A stretch of DNA of 64,000 nucleotides from Rhizophagus irregularis (taxonomy: Eukaryota; Glomeromycota; Glomeromycetes; Glomerales; Glomeraceae): assembly GCF_026210795.1 (NCBI RefSeq), contig NC_089449.1, positions 2,728,001 to 2,792,000 of the forward strand. The letters run 5' to 3'. The position numbers were made by a program, and so were the translations under genes. The first letter of the stretch is position 1. The number at the start of each line of letters is the position of its first letter. Below the pieces are notes generated by a model that had not been told where the DNA came from, made no database searches, and saw nothing but the letters and a program-made list of their open reading frames with translations. Positions 43,323 to 54,600 of this stretch are shown here, one piece after another.

Positions 43323-45280
43323 CCAGACCCAATTTTACGTAAGCGATGGTCAGGACGTTAATTACCGCATCTTTTGTGTAACGGAACAATCCATGCCGGC
43401 TTTATCTAAACTCCCAAACTCCGAGACCTTACACATTACTCCTAATTTAATTAGAAAAAGAATACTTTATCTGCAACTTGAAAAATGAAAAAATCAGATG
43501 ATCAACCTTCATGTACAAAGTAATTCATTAAAATATAAAATATTTAAATAATAATATAAATGAAACATCAAATTGAACCGCTTTACGACTAAAACTCAGG
43601 ATTTTGATCGGAGAAGTTTTATCGATTCCTTGCTTGCACCACTTAACTACTTTATATGTTATTGATACATTATTAATACAATCGAAATAGAATGAAATTG
43701 AATTAATTACTATACGGTTATAACACAATTTGGATTAGAAGTGTATCATATATTACATCTATTGTGTACTAAATTTATCATAAGATTTCATTATGAACTA
43801 AATTAAAAATAAAGAGACTATTTTTGTGATTTATATATATCTGTTACACGAGATTTGAAGTAAATATAAATTCAATTTTGCCATAAAGAAAATATTAAAT
43901 AAATAAATAAATCTAAAAAAAAATCGAGAGTACAAGTAAATAAAGATTTATAATCATAATTAAACGTCGTATTAATTCTGGTCGAAAAAAATTTTTTTTT
44001 TTATGCATATAATTTTCACTTATTATTGGTTTATTGTCTTATCTTGCATGATATTTACATGATATCAATAAGTCTTATCCAGTGTTATCCAGTATTTTAT
44101 AGATGAATATAAAGTTAAATGAATGCATTAAACCATATTAAAACGTGTTCGGTCGCGGCATTTAATAGTTTTGGCTAGTTTTGATCTCAAAATATCTTAT
44201 CATTAAAAATCCATTAAAGTTATTATACTGAGGAGACAATACCAAAATTTGATCTATATTAGATATACTATACTATTTATAGATAAAAAGTTTTGATTAG
44301 TGATTACATCATTGTTTCTAATAATCTATCCTAAAAATAGACCTCATTAACTGGTAACTGGTCATTATCGTAAAAGAAAAAGATCGAACAGCGAAATCGA
44401 CACACAGAAAAACTTTTATTTATGCCTACAGCTACAGAGTTAATTTATTTATACAGTACTACGTCAAGCACCAAAATGATTTGTAGAGTCCACATTATGT
44501 GTAAATTCACGTAATCGACATGAGGTCTACCATGTGTGTTTCGCAAGATGTACTTAAAAGTATTTCGGGAGAATAAAATTCGCACCTTACCAGATCGTAG
44601 TGAATCATTCGTATCACGCGTTTAATAAGGTCAATTTGGCGCCTGAACCTGTAAAAACCGGTAAACTATTTCGAGTCTAAAATTCCAAAAATAATCGAAG
44701 ATAAATTCGATGAATTTTTTTTTTAAAAAAATATATTTTTATAATCTATATTTACCTTACTACTTACTTTCGGCGTTTTATTTTCTAAAAGATCAAGTTT
44801 CATTTCTTGATGGGATTTAAGCTCAATGCTATCACTATGTTACTTGTGACCAAATCAGATAAGTAAAAAATAATAAACCGCGATGGATTTTTTTTTTTTT
44901 AAAAAAAATATATTTTTATCTTCTATATTTACCTTACCACTTGATCAAGTTTCATTTCTTGATTTATTAAAGTTTTTTTGGTAAATAAGGGCGAATTCGA
45001 ATTACACAAATCAATTTCAAGAGAAATTAAATTGCTTGGTGATATGTTTATTAGGTGAAAACATTACATCACAATCTTTTGTGTTTTTGTATAAAAATAT
45101 CGAAATTTTTCCAACTTTTGTTTTATGCCGCGTCCAACACGTCCAACTTCTCTATGTCCTCTCCCTAAAAAATAAATTAAAAAAAAAACATATATATAAA
45201 AAAAAACAAAAAAAAAAAATAATAATAAATAGACAAATAAATAGATTTCGTTTTTATTATCGACGTAACATAATAAAAAT
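43323..45280. other. Intergenic, partial direct duplication
   Basis: No gene. About 58 bp at 44706-44765 ('tttttaaaaaaatatatttt' and on to 'tatatttaccttac') recurs at 44885-44943, with the 'aagtttcatttcttgat' phrase after both: a ~178-bp imperfect tandem duplication. The stretch 45180-45235 is a poly-A/TA low-complexity tract directly before the HMG gene. Confidence 0.45.
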
Positions 45281-45598
45281 ATGAATATTGTTCAAGAAGT
45301 TGAAGTTCTCCAACAGGAAATTGCAAACGGACCTCCATTATTTCCTCCCCCAAACGCAAATGCTGTAGAGTTGTCCGAACAGTTTAGACGGAATGATACC
45401 CGCGCAAACAAACCCATAAATGGCCGTACGTTGTTATATCATTTCATTAGAAATCAAACTCAGCAAACATACAGTAGGTATGCTATTGATAAGGTTACTG
45501 GAGATTTATGGCGAACTACGACTCGAAATAATAAATTCGCTTATTCTAACCTAAGTGATCAAATAAATTCAATCAACCGCATCTATACGGGTGAATAG
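45281..45598 (+). CDS. Short HMG-box protein, MATA-HMG-like (copy 1)
   Basis: Single exon, 105 residues. After a Pro-rich segment (GPPLFPPPN, residues ~18-26) comes an HMG-box-like region at residues ~34-97: NKPINGRTLLYHFIRNQTQQ, a helix with AIDKVTGDLWRTTT, and NNKFAYSNLSDQINSI. The spacing of Asn/Arg, the LW pair and the K..Y..L..QIN helix fit the HMG fold of the MATA-HMG genes that are numerous in Rhizophagus. The protein is little more than the DNA-binding domain, as is usual for these. The expected role is sequence-specific DNA binding in the nucleus; a mating-type role is not implied. It is similar along its whole length to the minus-strand gene at 50119-50424. Confidence 0.75.
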   Translation: MNIVQEVEVLQQEIANGPPLFPPPNANAVELSEQFRRNDTRANKPINGRTLLYHFIRNQTQQTYSRYAIDKVTGDLWRTTTRNNKFAYSNLSDQINSINRIYTGE

Positions 45599-47635
45599 TG
45601 GCGGTAATTAAATCATTGGACATCGGTCATTTTAAAAAAATTATGAACGTTTAACTAAAAAAATAAGATAATATATGATGGTCATTTTATACGAGATAAT
45701 ATAATTTTTATATTTTCATTTTTGTTTTCTTTTACGAATATTTTCTTCGCTAGTTAAATGTTTTGATAATATTTAATTATATAGAACGTTAGTTACATTT
45801 AATCTTTTTAGGAATTGGCAATTTTTGGCATAAAATCTGAATGTGAATTTTTTATTCCTTACTGGTTATGGAATTTTCGGAATTTTCTAGTAAATAAAAA
45901 GAATGATAAAGAATAATTTTATACAATGAGTCTTTTTTCGTGTTAGAATTTCCATAATTAAAATTTTATTGCGAAATTTCCCGGGTTGTGGAATCTGAAT
46001 CAATTTAGCTGTTATACTTATATAAATTTTTTGCTATTTATCTTTTACCTTGAACATACATACCGATTGGGATAATTCAATCCCGAAATTCGATCAATTG
46101 GTTGATCAAATTTTCAATCCAGGGTTACCCCTGGGTTTGGTTTTGTAGATCGCATTTTAAAAACACCAAAAATTGATTAGCTTCTTCTCTTTCAATATTT
46201 CCCATTTACTTTGTTATTTTTTCATTCTTTATTTAGACAATTGTTTATGTATTCATCAATGAATATCTTTATAAAAATGGACAACTTTCATTAATATGTA
46301 TGTATAAAAATATTCTTAGTTGAATTACTAAAAATAATTCCTTTTTTTATTAAAAAAAAAAAAAGAGAGAGAGGGAGAGAAAAACAAAGCACGTCATTAT
46401 GACGAAAATTTAAAAATAAATAAAAATTTTTTTTTGAAAAACATTGTTATGCGAATATAAATATAGTTGCCAATGATTTTTTTGAAAAAAAATTATAATT
46501 AAACTAGAATACTATAAAGTGGCACACTATAATTTTACTGTATGTATGTGGCTAAATTCCTACCCAATTGGAATATAACACAAATTATTTTTGTAAATAA
46601 AGAATAGTAAGTACAAAATATATAAATTTAATACAAATTTGGTACATAGGGATTGTTTGTAAATTATTTAGATAATTTTCGTGAGTGTAAAATTACTTTT
46701 ATTTAAACTAAACTTAAACTAACAAAATTATTCTCTTATTTAGAAAAGTTATTTGTCATTTAGTTATAATTTTAGTTGATAAGTTGAAATTATCGAAAAT
46801 TTCTTTTAATAACCCTATAAAAATTTTATCCGTACTATAATTTCTGTAAAAACTCCGTGAATATGATGAAAAAACATGAAATAAAAAAAAAACATGGTAA
46901 TTTTTTTTATAGAGATATATTTATTGCATACTGTTTTTTTTCTTATTTCTCCACTTTGCATCAATTTGCTTTAAGTTAATAAATGATATCTCACAGAATA
47001 TTTGTTTTTATTTATATTTATGATTTGGTAGATTCATCTGTTAGATTCATCTGTTTATACAAACCTATTTATTTATTTTTATTTTTGATAGGCAATCACG
47101 ATCTCTAATCTTAAATCACAGTATACTGTAATTATTGATCGGCAACAATTAACAACCTTGCATCGGTAATATGCTTCTATTTTGAGCCTAATATCAGGTA
47201 AATATTAATCAACTTCAACAAATTATGTTATTAATCTTTTAAGGATGATTTAAATCGCAAATATTTACTAATAATGAATAAAAACTTCGTTAGAATTCAT
47301 GATAAGATGGAATCTTGGTCAGTAACGCGCTCTTAATCTGAAACTCTAAATTTGTAAGCAACATATGAACTATGAAATGTCACGCATGTGTAACTTTCAT
47401 CGTATCTTTTTAATTTAAGGATTAAAGTTAGACAAAGATTCATCAAAGCGTTAAAAAAAATATATTCCTTTATTAATTTATAATAATGAGTAAGACAAAA
47501 AGAAAACTTTATAAAAGTTGCGCAATATAAAGCGAACAATATTGATTGATTACTCATTAAATGCAGTTAACTTCATTTTTGCTCCGCATAAATGAAACTG
47601 TAACTCGAATGTCATATTGTTCAATTATTTGTAGT
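45599..47635. other. Intergenic, no gene seen
   Basis: AT-rich. It holds a purine tract (A13 then GAGAGAGAGGGAGAG at about 46352-46380) and a 14-bp direct repeat 'tagattcatctgtt' (47030-47055). No ORF with gene-like composition; the 74-codon frame at 47333-47557 has no recognisable feature. Confidence 0.35.
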
Positions 47636-48243
47636 CTAATTTGTTCGATCTTTAAGATGAAAGGCTGTTATCCATTCTTCAACAATATTAATACCTGAGC
47701 TGTGACTATACAACAGGACTCAATTTATCCAACAAAATTCGTGTCTAAATCCAGCAGACGTAATTGGTTTGTCAAATCTTAGAAATACAACTTTGGGAAG
47801 GGTTCCAAATCCAGTAGATAATTATATGCCTTAAAATAACGATGGGTAAGAGAAGTTATTGTTGTTTTAAAAAAAATCACATTATAAAAGAGGTTTGATA
47901 TCGATTTTTTTTTATAATAGGATCAATTCTCACAACTAATCTTTTACGACTGATATATCTCCAAGAATATGATGCAAAAATACCACCAGGGCAAGAGTAA
48001 TTATTTCTTTTTTACGTTCATTATTATTGAAAAAAAAGAACAAAAGTTTTTTTGCATTATAATTAATATGATTACTAATTTTCTTGTGCGATACAGCGAT
48101 AGCAGCCAATTCATGGTTATTCATTATTGTATATTTAAGCACAAATAGATTGATTGTTTGAGTCTTTGAAGTGGTTTCATTATAATCAATTGAGATTGCG
48201 TGAATGTTTGTGTAAGTAAAAAATTCTTTAGAATCATCCATCT
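47636..48243 (-). pseudogene. DUF4419 relic, strongly decayed
   Basis: The minus strand from 48243 begins with the N-terminal region (TNIHAISIDYNET), then a HELAAIAVSH remnant and SNHINYNAKK. It continues in broken frames: the CDF-STTT region near 47865-47885 and 'ccagcagacgtaattg' (47752-47767), which matches the QLRQLDLD region. Many deletions. It lies between the two HMG genes and is unrelated in position to the left-hand array. Confidence 0.7.
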
Positions 48244-48484
48244 TTTTATTGAAATATGTTCCTCACGTTCAATTCAGAATTAAGTCTTTTGAGAATTTAG
48301 GATACAAAAGAGATTGGAACAGATTATTTGATGAATACGAAGATAATTTATAAGTTGTCATCAATACGACTTTCCTAATTTATGGACTTAAATAGTTTTA
48401 ACGAAGAAGGACTGTGTGAAGCTACAGTATTTTTTTCTTTCTCTTTAACGGTTCTTCTATTTCAAAAAACATAATGGATCATTT

Positions 48485-48718
48485 TACCGACAGTCATTTC
48501 ATCGACAGTTTTGAAATCCTAATCCAATTACTCTAACCTTATCCTAACCCTAATCCTAACCTAATTCCTTACCTAACCTTAATCCTAACCCTAATTTTCT
48601 TACCTAACCCTAACTCTAATCCTAAATTCCCTTGTTGGTGAGATGATTGTCGGCGAAACATTTGCCTGCGAGTCGGTGAAACGTCTGTCGGTAATTGTCG
48701 GTGAAATGATTGTCGGTG
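48485..48718. mobile_element. Inverted-repeat element with telomere-like core
   Basis: The left end ACCGACAGTCATTTCATCGA (48486-48505) is mirrored by the right end TCGGTGAAATGATTGTCGGT (48698-48717). The right half repeats the GTCGGTGAAA phrase about four times. Between them, 48513-48630 consists of degenerate CCCTAA/CCTAAC units. About 234 bp, non-coding. Either an element that uses or acquired telomere-like repeats, or an interstitial telomeric tract later bracketed by repeats. Confidence 0.6.
48513..48630. repeat. Interstitial telomere-like CCCTAA tract
   Basis: About 118 bp of degenerate units: CCTAATCC, CTAACC, CCTAACCC, TAATCC and so on; perfect AACCCTAA occurs three times. The strand shown is the C-rich one, consistent with TTAGGG-type telomeric repeats on the opposite strand. 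Too degenerate to be a functional telomere. Confidence 0.75.
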
Positions 48719-50118
48719 GGACATGGATCAGGAGCTTAAGGAGTTGTTAGTCTGTAGAATCCAAATAGAGCCTCTGAATATGAAAATTTTTTATATAGTG
48801 TGAACTCTATCTGAAAAATTGCCCAAAGTGTACAGCAAAATTTTGCTAAGTCAGGATTTTTTTTTGTATTGTACGACATACGTTTATATTTACCTCGAAT
48901 TTAATCAAAATATACCCTCCATACCTAATAGAACAGGACCAGTTTATTAGAAAATTCAGGTACTATTTTTTAATAAAGTGGAACTAGATTTTTCTAGATT
49001 TTTTTAATTTAAGAAATTCCTGTGCCATTTTTAATTAAACATAACCAGATTCTGGGATTTTTTTAATCCAATTGTTATATAATAATTTTAACTTGGTTGA
49101 AAATGTGCAATGAATCCTTCTTTATTACAAGCAAATCTTTTTGTTACAAATTGAATGTACGATAGAATTTTTTTCTTGTAAGACTATCAAGTGTACGATA
49201 TAAGTGGCTACACCGCCTAAACGTGATCATCTAAAAAGTGTTCTATTCAGGGACGTTAATCCTTTTCGTTTTAGTTTAGACACTTTGTCGATTCTTGACA
49301 AGATAAACATTTTTGCTTTCGTCTTATGATACTTATTTTTTTTCGTATTATAATTGTTTTTATAAGGAAAATCACGAAAGACATCAAAACTCAACCTCAA
49401 CCGCCAATAATTCCAAAGCGTGAGCGTACTCTAAAAGTAACGCGATATCGTTAAATGAATGTCGACAAGCCAAGAGACTCAACTCCTCAATTATAAAATT
49501 TGGTTAATATCAAAATTACACCGTGTATAATGTTTGAAATCTTTCTTTTTTTTTTTTGTTTAGTTTTTATGTAATGGAATAAAATGGGCAATCTCTTATT
49601 TTTTCCTTTAGTCTCGATTTATCAAACCAAGAAAGAATGTCTGGAAATTTAATTAAAAATTGTAAACTTTTAAAACTTTGAGCAGCTAAGTGTAATTTTG
49701 ATGACTCAATAATATTATTTAACTCTATCATTTATTAAGTCGTTCAGAATCCAATTTAAAATGCAATCTATCACTTTAGTACCGTACCCAATCAAAACTT
49801 CCCAATAATTTTTTCAGTGACATTAAAGAGATTGTTGTTAATTTATTAAAACCTTGATTTTAATTTTTATGAATTTATGAATATATAAACCTTAATAATC
49901 AGGTATGAAAAATTTATTATACATGGTTGTATGAATTTCTTACAAGGTAAATACTAGTAAGAATTGATTCATACAGTAATCTAATTTATCTAAAATATTT
50001 TATTATACACATATACTGAAATCCAATTCCTATCTTCCGTCAAGTTTACTTTCTAAGAAATTGGTTTGCGCAAGGTTCTAAAATTTAATCTTGTTGTAAA
50101 TCAGATCTAATGATTTAA
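48719..50118. other. Intergenic, no gene seen
   Basis: AT-rich with no supportable ORF, RNA or inverted repeat. Contains the presumed 3' region of the minus-strand HMG gene. Confidence 0.3.
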
Positions 50119-50424
50119 TTATTGATTAATTATTGAATTTATTTGATTACATAGGTTCTTATAAGCGAGTTTATTATTTCGAGTCGTAGTTCGCCATAAT
50201 TCTCCTGCAACCTTATTAATAACATACTTTCTGTATGTTTGCTGAGTTTGATTTCTAATGAAATAGCATACCAACATACGGCAATTTACGAGTTTTTTTG
50301 AACGAGTATTTTTTCGTTTAAACTGTTTGGACAATTCTTCAGCATTATCGTTTGGAGGAGGAAATAATGGAGGTCCGTTTGCAATCTCCTGTCGGAGCAT
50401 TTCAACTTCTTGAACAATACTCAT
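50119..50424 (-). CDS. Short HMG-box protein, MATA-HMG-like (copy 2)
   Basis: Single exon, 101 residues, similar throughout to the 45281-45598 product: same IVQEVE opening, QEIANGPPLFPPPN segment, IRNQTQQTYRKYVINKVAGE in the box, then LWRTTTRNNK and a QINSI ending. Differences are concentrated in the first box helix (NTRSKKLVNCRMLVCYF against DTRANKPINGRTLLYHF), where the usual Pro-Ile-Asn is changed to Leu-Val-Asn. It may be diverging or losing DNA-binding specificity. It lies 4.5 kb from its paralogue in inverted orientation. Nuclear DNA-binding role inferred from the fold. Confidence 0.7.
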   Translation of the reverse strand: MSIVQEVEMLRQEIANGPPLFPPPNDNAEELSKQFKRKNTRSKKLVNCRMLVCYFIRNQTQQTYRKYVINKVAGELWRTTTRNNKLAYKNLCNQINSIINQ

Positions 50425-50550
50425 ATGGTTATTACTACTAATATAAATGCTTAATTACTTTAATAGTACATAAAAAGAAGAATTTTTTTTTTCTTTCCCT
50501 CATGAAACATTTAAGTCGATCATTTTTATATTAAAAAAGAAGGTGTGATG

Positions 50551-50804
50551 TACCGTCCAGCACTGCATATAGTACCCCTAGGTCTTATACAAAAAACCTG
50601 GTTCAAAAATTGAATAATATTTTGTGAGATACTGGGCACTATATATAGGGTATAAAATATAATTTTTACCAGAATTAAGAAAGTTACCAGAATTAAGGGG
50701 GGGTACTACTAATTGGGGTAAAATTTTTGTATCTAGTAAAATACCCGAGTCTTATAAAGTGGGGTACGCTCAAAGGGGGATACTATATGCAGTGCTAGAC
50801 GGTA
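50551..50804. mobile_element. TACCGT MITE family, copy 1
   Basis: The left end TACCGTCCAGCACTGCATAT, followed by AGTACCCC, is mirrored at the right end (GGGGATACTATATGCAGTGC, then TAGACGGTA), with three differences in 28 positions. ATG stands outside both ends and may be the target duplication. Interior phrases such as 'aaaatttttgtatctagtaa' recur in the 2.9 kb element. 254 bp, no coding capacity. It lies 127 bp upstream of the minus-strand HMG start. Confidence 0.8.
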
Positions 50805-51640
50805 ATGCTTTTGCTCCAATAATATATCGCCAAGAAATCTTCTCAAGTATATAAAATTTTTTTTTTTAAACTACACGCATACTTGACTAGGCTATTACTG
50901 GTTTTCAGGAATTTAACTGGGCGTCTATTAGCTAATAATTAAACATTTTTTTTTTTATACAATCGCCTTCGTGGTTAAATTTTTTCTCTTATAAAATGTG
51001 CCCAGTTTAAGGCTTTGTTATAAATCAAGTAATTTATTTTTAGACATTCATGAAAATCAAATAAAATGTTTCATGCTAAAAATAATTCGTCTGATCGAAG
51101 ATCGATAAATCAGTATTCAGTAGTAGTATTCTTAAAGAAAATACTAGTTTTAACAAGCCTAGCCAAAATTAATATTATTATATTCATTATTAAGGAAACT
51201 TCATTTGATATGAAATACAAAAAAAAAAAATTTTTATTGTAATAATTAAAAACTTCAAAGGATACATCTCAGGTCGGCAGATCCCAGGAAATAGGAATAC
51301 ATCAATGGTAAACTAGGGATCGGGTTGCGCTTCATAGTTGTAAAAACAGAAGTAACTTACTATTAATTGTGAAACAACTAACCTTCTATATCAACAAGTA
51401 AACTATTAAGTTAGAATTATTATGAATGTCATTTGGAGTCTACGATTCTTTAAGATTATAATCCTTTGAGAAAAGCTGTATGTGATGATCAGCGGATCGG
51501 GTATGTTGAGGAAATTCGTAATACAATTGGTTTTATGCAGTTTATTAAAATAAACTATCCATAAAGGAAAAATCTTTCTCATTATATCCAATTAGCCGTT
51601 CATATTGCAGGAGAAAATGTTTCATATAATTCGAACCAAA
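50805..51640. other. Intergenic, no gene seen
   Basis: AT-rich; the 61-codon frame at 51406-51591 lacks recognisable features. A phrase near 51475-51610 ('ttgtccat'/'aggaaaaatctt'-like) recurs at 57235-57310, so this is the left fringe of the repeat field that follows. Confidence 0.35.
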
Positions 51641-54600
51641 TTAAAATTTTTTTTTTAAAAAAAAATGTGAAAAAAAAAAGATATAAATATTATTGGTATA
51701 GTGATATGAATGTACAGTATCACAAAGCTGATAAGCGATTGACAAATAAAAATAAATAGAACATCGTTTATATGTGCATATATATATATATATTCTTTCT
51801 TAACAAATAAGTTCATGCAGGTTAAAGGATTATATTCGCGTGAAATTTGCTTAAAAAGTTCTGTTACACTTAAGGTTCGTGTGTGTGACGATCAGCAATT
51901 AATTTCATTTTTATATCCTGGTATAAAAACCGGATTTTTAAAATTTTTTTTTTTAAATAAAAATACAATTTCAAAAACAAAATAATTTGTTCGTGTCGAC
52001 CACTTTTCTTTAATAGTTTTTCATTTAGATTCATTTCTTTTTTTTTTAAAAAAAAAAAAAGAATACTTTATCCGACAGATAACTAATCCCGAACGCCAAT
52101 ATGCATTGAAAATTTCATAATTTTTTTATTAATGAATTGTCTTTTGGAAAACCACTCGGAATCAAGTAAACCCTTAAATTTTAAGATTTTAAAAGTTTAC
52201 ACGACACTTAAAATCATAAGACACATTTCTTTGCATGTTTCACACATGTTTGTACAATTGACATTATTTTGATTTTTTTTAAAAAAAAACTTAGTACAGT
52301 ATATGCAAATTTTTAAAATAACGATACAAAGATAGCTATTATCATTTATTGTTCCTTTTACAGAATCTCATTAAATCGATTGTCCATAACTGGTGCAATC
52401 GTTTGACTAATTTCACGTGACCTTGACTGGAATTATAGCGGGTATTATGGAATTATGAAATATTTTATAAATATTTTTTTCGCGAGGAGATCATTAAAAA
52501 ATTGCTCATTTCAGGGGTATTTTTTCAAAAACTTTAAACTACATACCCCTGTTTTTTTAACTAACTAACAAAATTCCAAATGCAATAAAATTTATGGGGC
52601 CACCCAAAAATCCTGACACCCATAATATCGACAGTCTATAATCCCGACACCAAAATCCCGATAATTGATCGAATCAAAATCATGACAGTCACAGATCCAG
52701 CCAAAATCCTGACTGAGATTCGATCAGATGAATTGAGATTAGTTAATTTTTTAATGCAATTATTTCTAATTTTAGAAGATAAGGAATCGTTTAGTAATCT
52801 AGTAATATATTGTACATAAAAATAGTTTATATTTTATAATATCATGTGATAACCGCATGTATCACAGAAATCAATATCATAAATTGAGATAAACACATTG
52901 CTTTATCATTCTGATAAATGAAAAAAAAAGATTAGCAATTTTATTTATTTATTTTATTAAATATTTTACAATTGATTTCCCATGCCAAAAATTTAAAATA
53001 TGAAAATTGTTGATCGGATAGCTAAATTTTATTGGTTAAAAGTTTTTGAATTTCAAAATAAAAAATCCGGGCGGCCGGGTCAAACTGTGATATGAAAAAA
53101 ATTTGCAAACAATTTACATTGGCATTAATAAAATTTACAAATTATATTTTAATTATATTGAATAAATTAAGACCCGTTACTGCGTCACTGCATTTTCAAA
53201 TGCTTAATGGAAAATTTATATAATTTTTTTTTTTTAAAAAAAAAAAACTTTTGACGGTCAAAGATTGGTGTCGTGATTGTAAACTGTCGATTTTATGGTT
53301 GTCAGGATTTTGTGGTAAACCCAAAAATTTATATACCGAGATACAATACGGAATGATTTTTTTGTCAGACATAAAAGAAGTTCTGCATTTTAGCTGCATA
53401 TGTTGTATCACCGATCTTAAAAGTAAAATGTCCCAATTAACATAGATATTCTTTATCAAATATCAATATACAGTATAGTATTACAAAAGATATGTCAGAT
53501 AAAAAAAATCGCGTAATAGACAGGAAATCGTCAAGACATCACGTAGTATTTGAATTTTCTTGGCAAATTTTTATATATCAGACGCGAATATTAGAATTTA
53601 TTACTACAAAATTGTATTGTACATCAAAAAGATTCTTTTTCAATAATTTACTTAAAATTGTTCGTATCGACTTTTTTTAAGATATTACAATTTTTTTTAA
53701 AAAAAATAATCTTTAATAATTTATTTGAAAGTTTTCATGGTGTTTTTCTATATAGAAATTCGTTGCAGTAATTTGTAAAATCATAATATACGTTTTCTTG
53801 GCATGTTTCAACCACTGAAATGAATTATTTTGTAATTTGATTTAGAAACTGAACATAATAAAATATTTTTATTTTTTACACCGTAATTATAAAAATGTTT
53901 ATACATATTTAAACCTCTTTACAAAATCTTATTTCTGAAAAGTTGGCATTAAATCTGCTTTCGTAATATTATTGTTCTTTTTTTGCATTCTTTATATTGA
54001 TGCTAAAAGATTAGAACAAACCCATGAAACCTCTATATCAGATATAACGAAAAAGATAAATTAATGTTAAATAAAATCAATAAAAAACAAAATTGTCCAA
54101 GTTAATTTCGTAATATGAAAAACTCAACTCATATGTGCATTTTAAACCAGCTTGTTCATAAGAAATAATGTTCTTAATTATCTCCTTATCGAGAATTTTT
54201 ATTTATTGCATCATTCGATAGGTCTTAATGAGACGAATCTAATGAGTCTTTTTTCATTTTTTTTTGATCACTACATAACGAGTTATCTTAATTTTCGCAT
54301 TTTTTTAAATTTTCGAACGTCAAAAAATAAAAATTCCGATCTAAGATATAACCCATCTTCTACTGATTGTATTGGAACGATCTTTAGCTCATTAGAACCG
54401 TCTCAGCGAGACGAGTTGAATGACGGTAAGATCATGTCTCTAGCATCGATAGAATAAAATAAAATCAATTATTATTGGACAATGTATCACAAGATAAAAA
54501 AGTCAAATATCGCCATGTATATATTTTTTATATTTTTTACAAGTCCCATGCAGATCACGGATATTACAACGACTATATATTAAAGTTACTAACAAAAATT

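Noticed and set aside
43255-43488. 77-codon plus-strand ORF and overlapping minus-strand ORF at 43147-43389
   Set aside because: Both start in or span a fold-back MITE and show no recognisable domain.
48513-48630. Possible true telomere or contig end
   Set aside because: The tract is short, degenerate, and flanked on both sides by ordinary sequence and inverted repeats.
53196-53459. Overlapping ORFs on both strands
   Set aside because: They span the right end of a TIR element and T/A tracts; composition is fortuitous.
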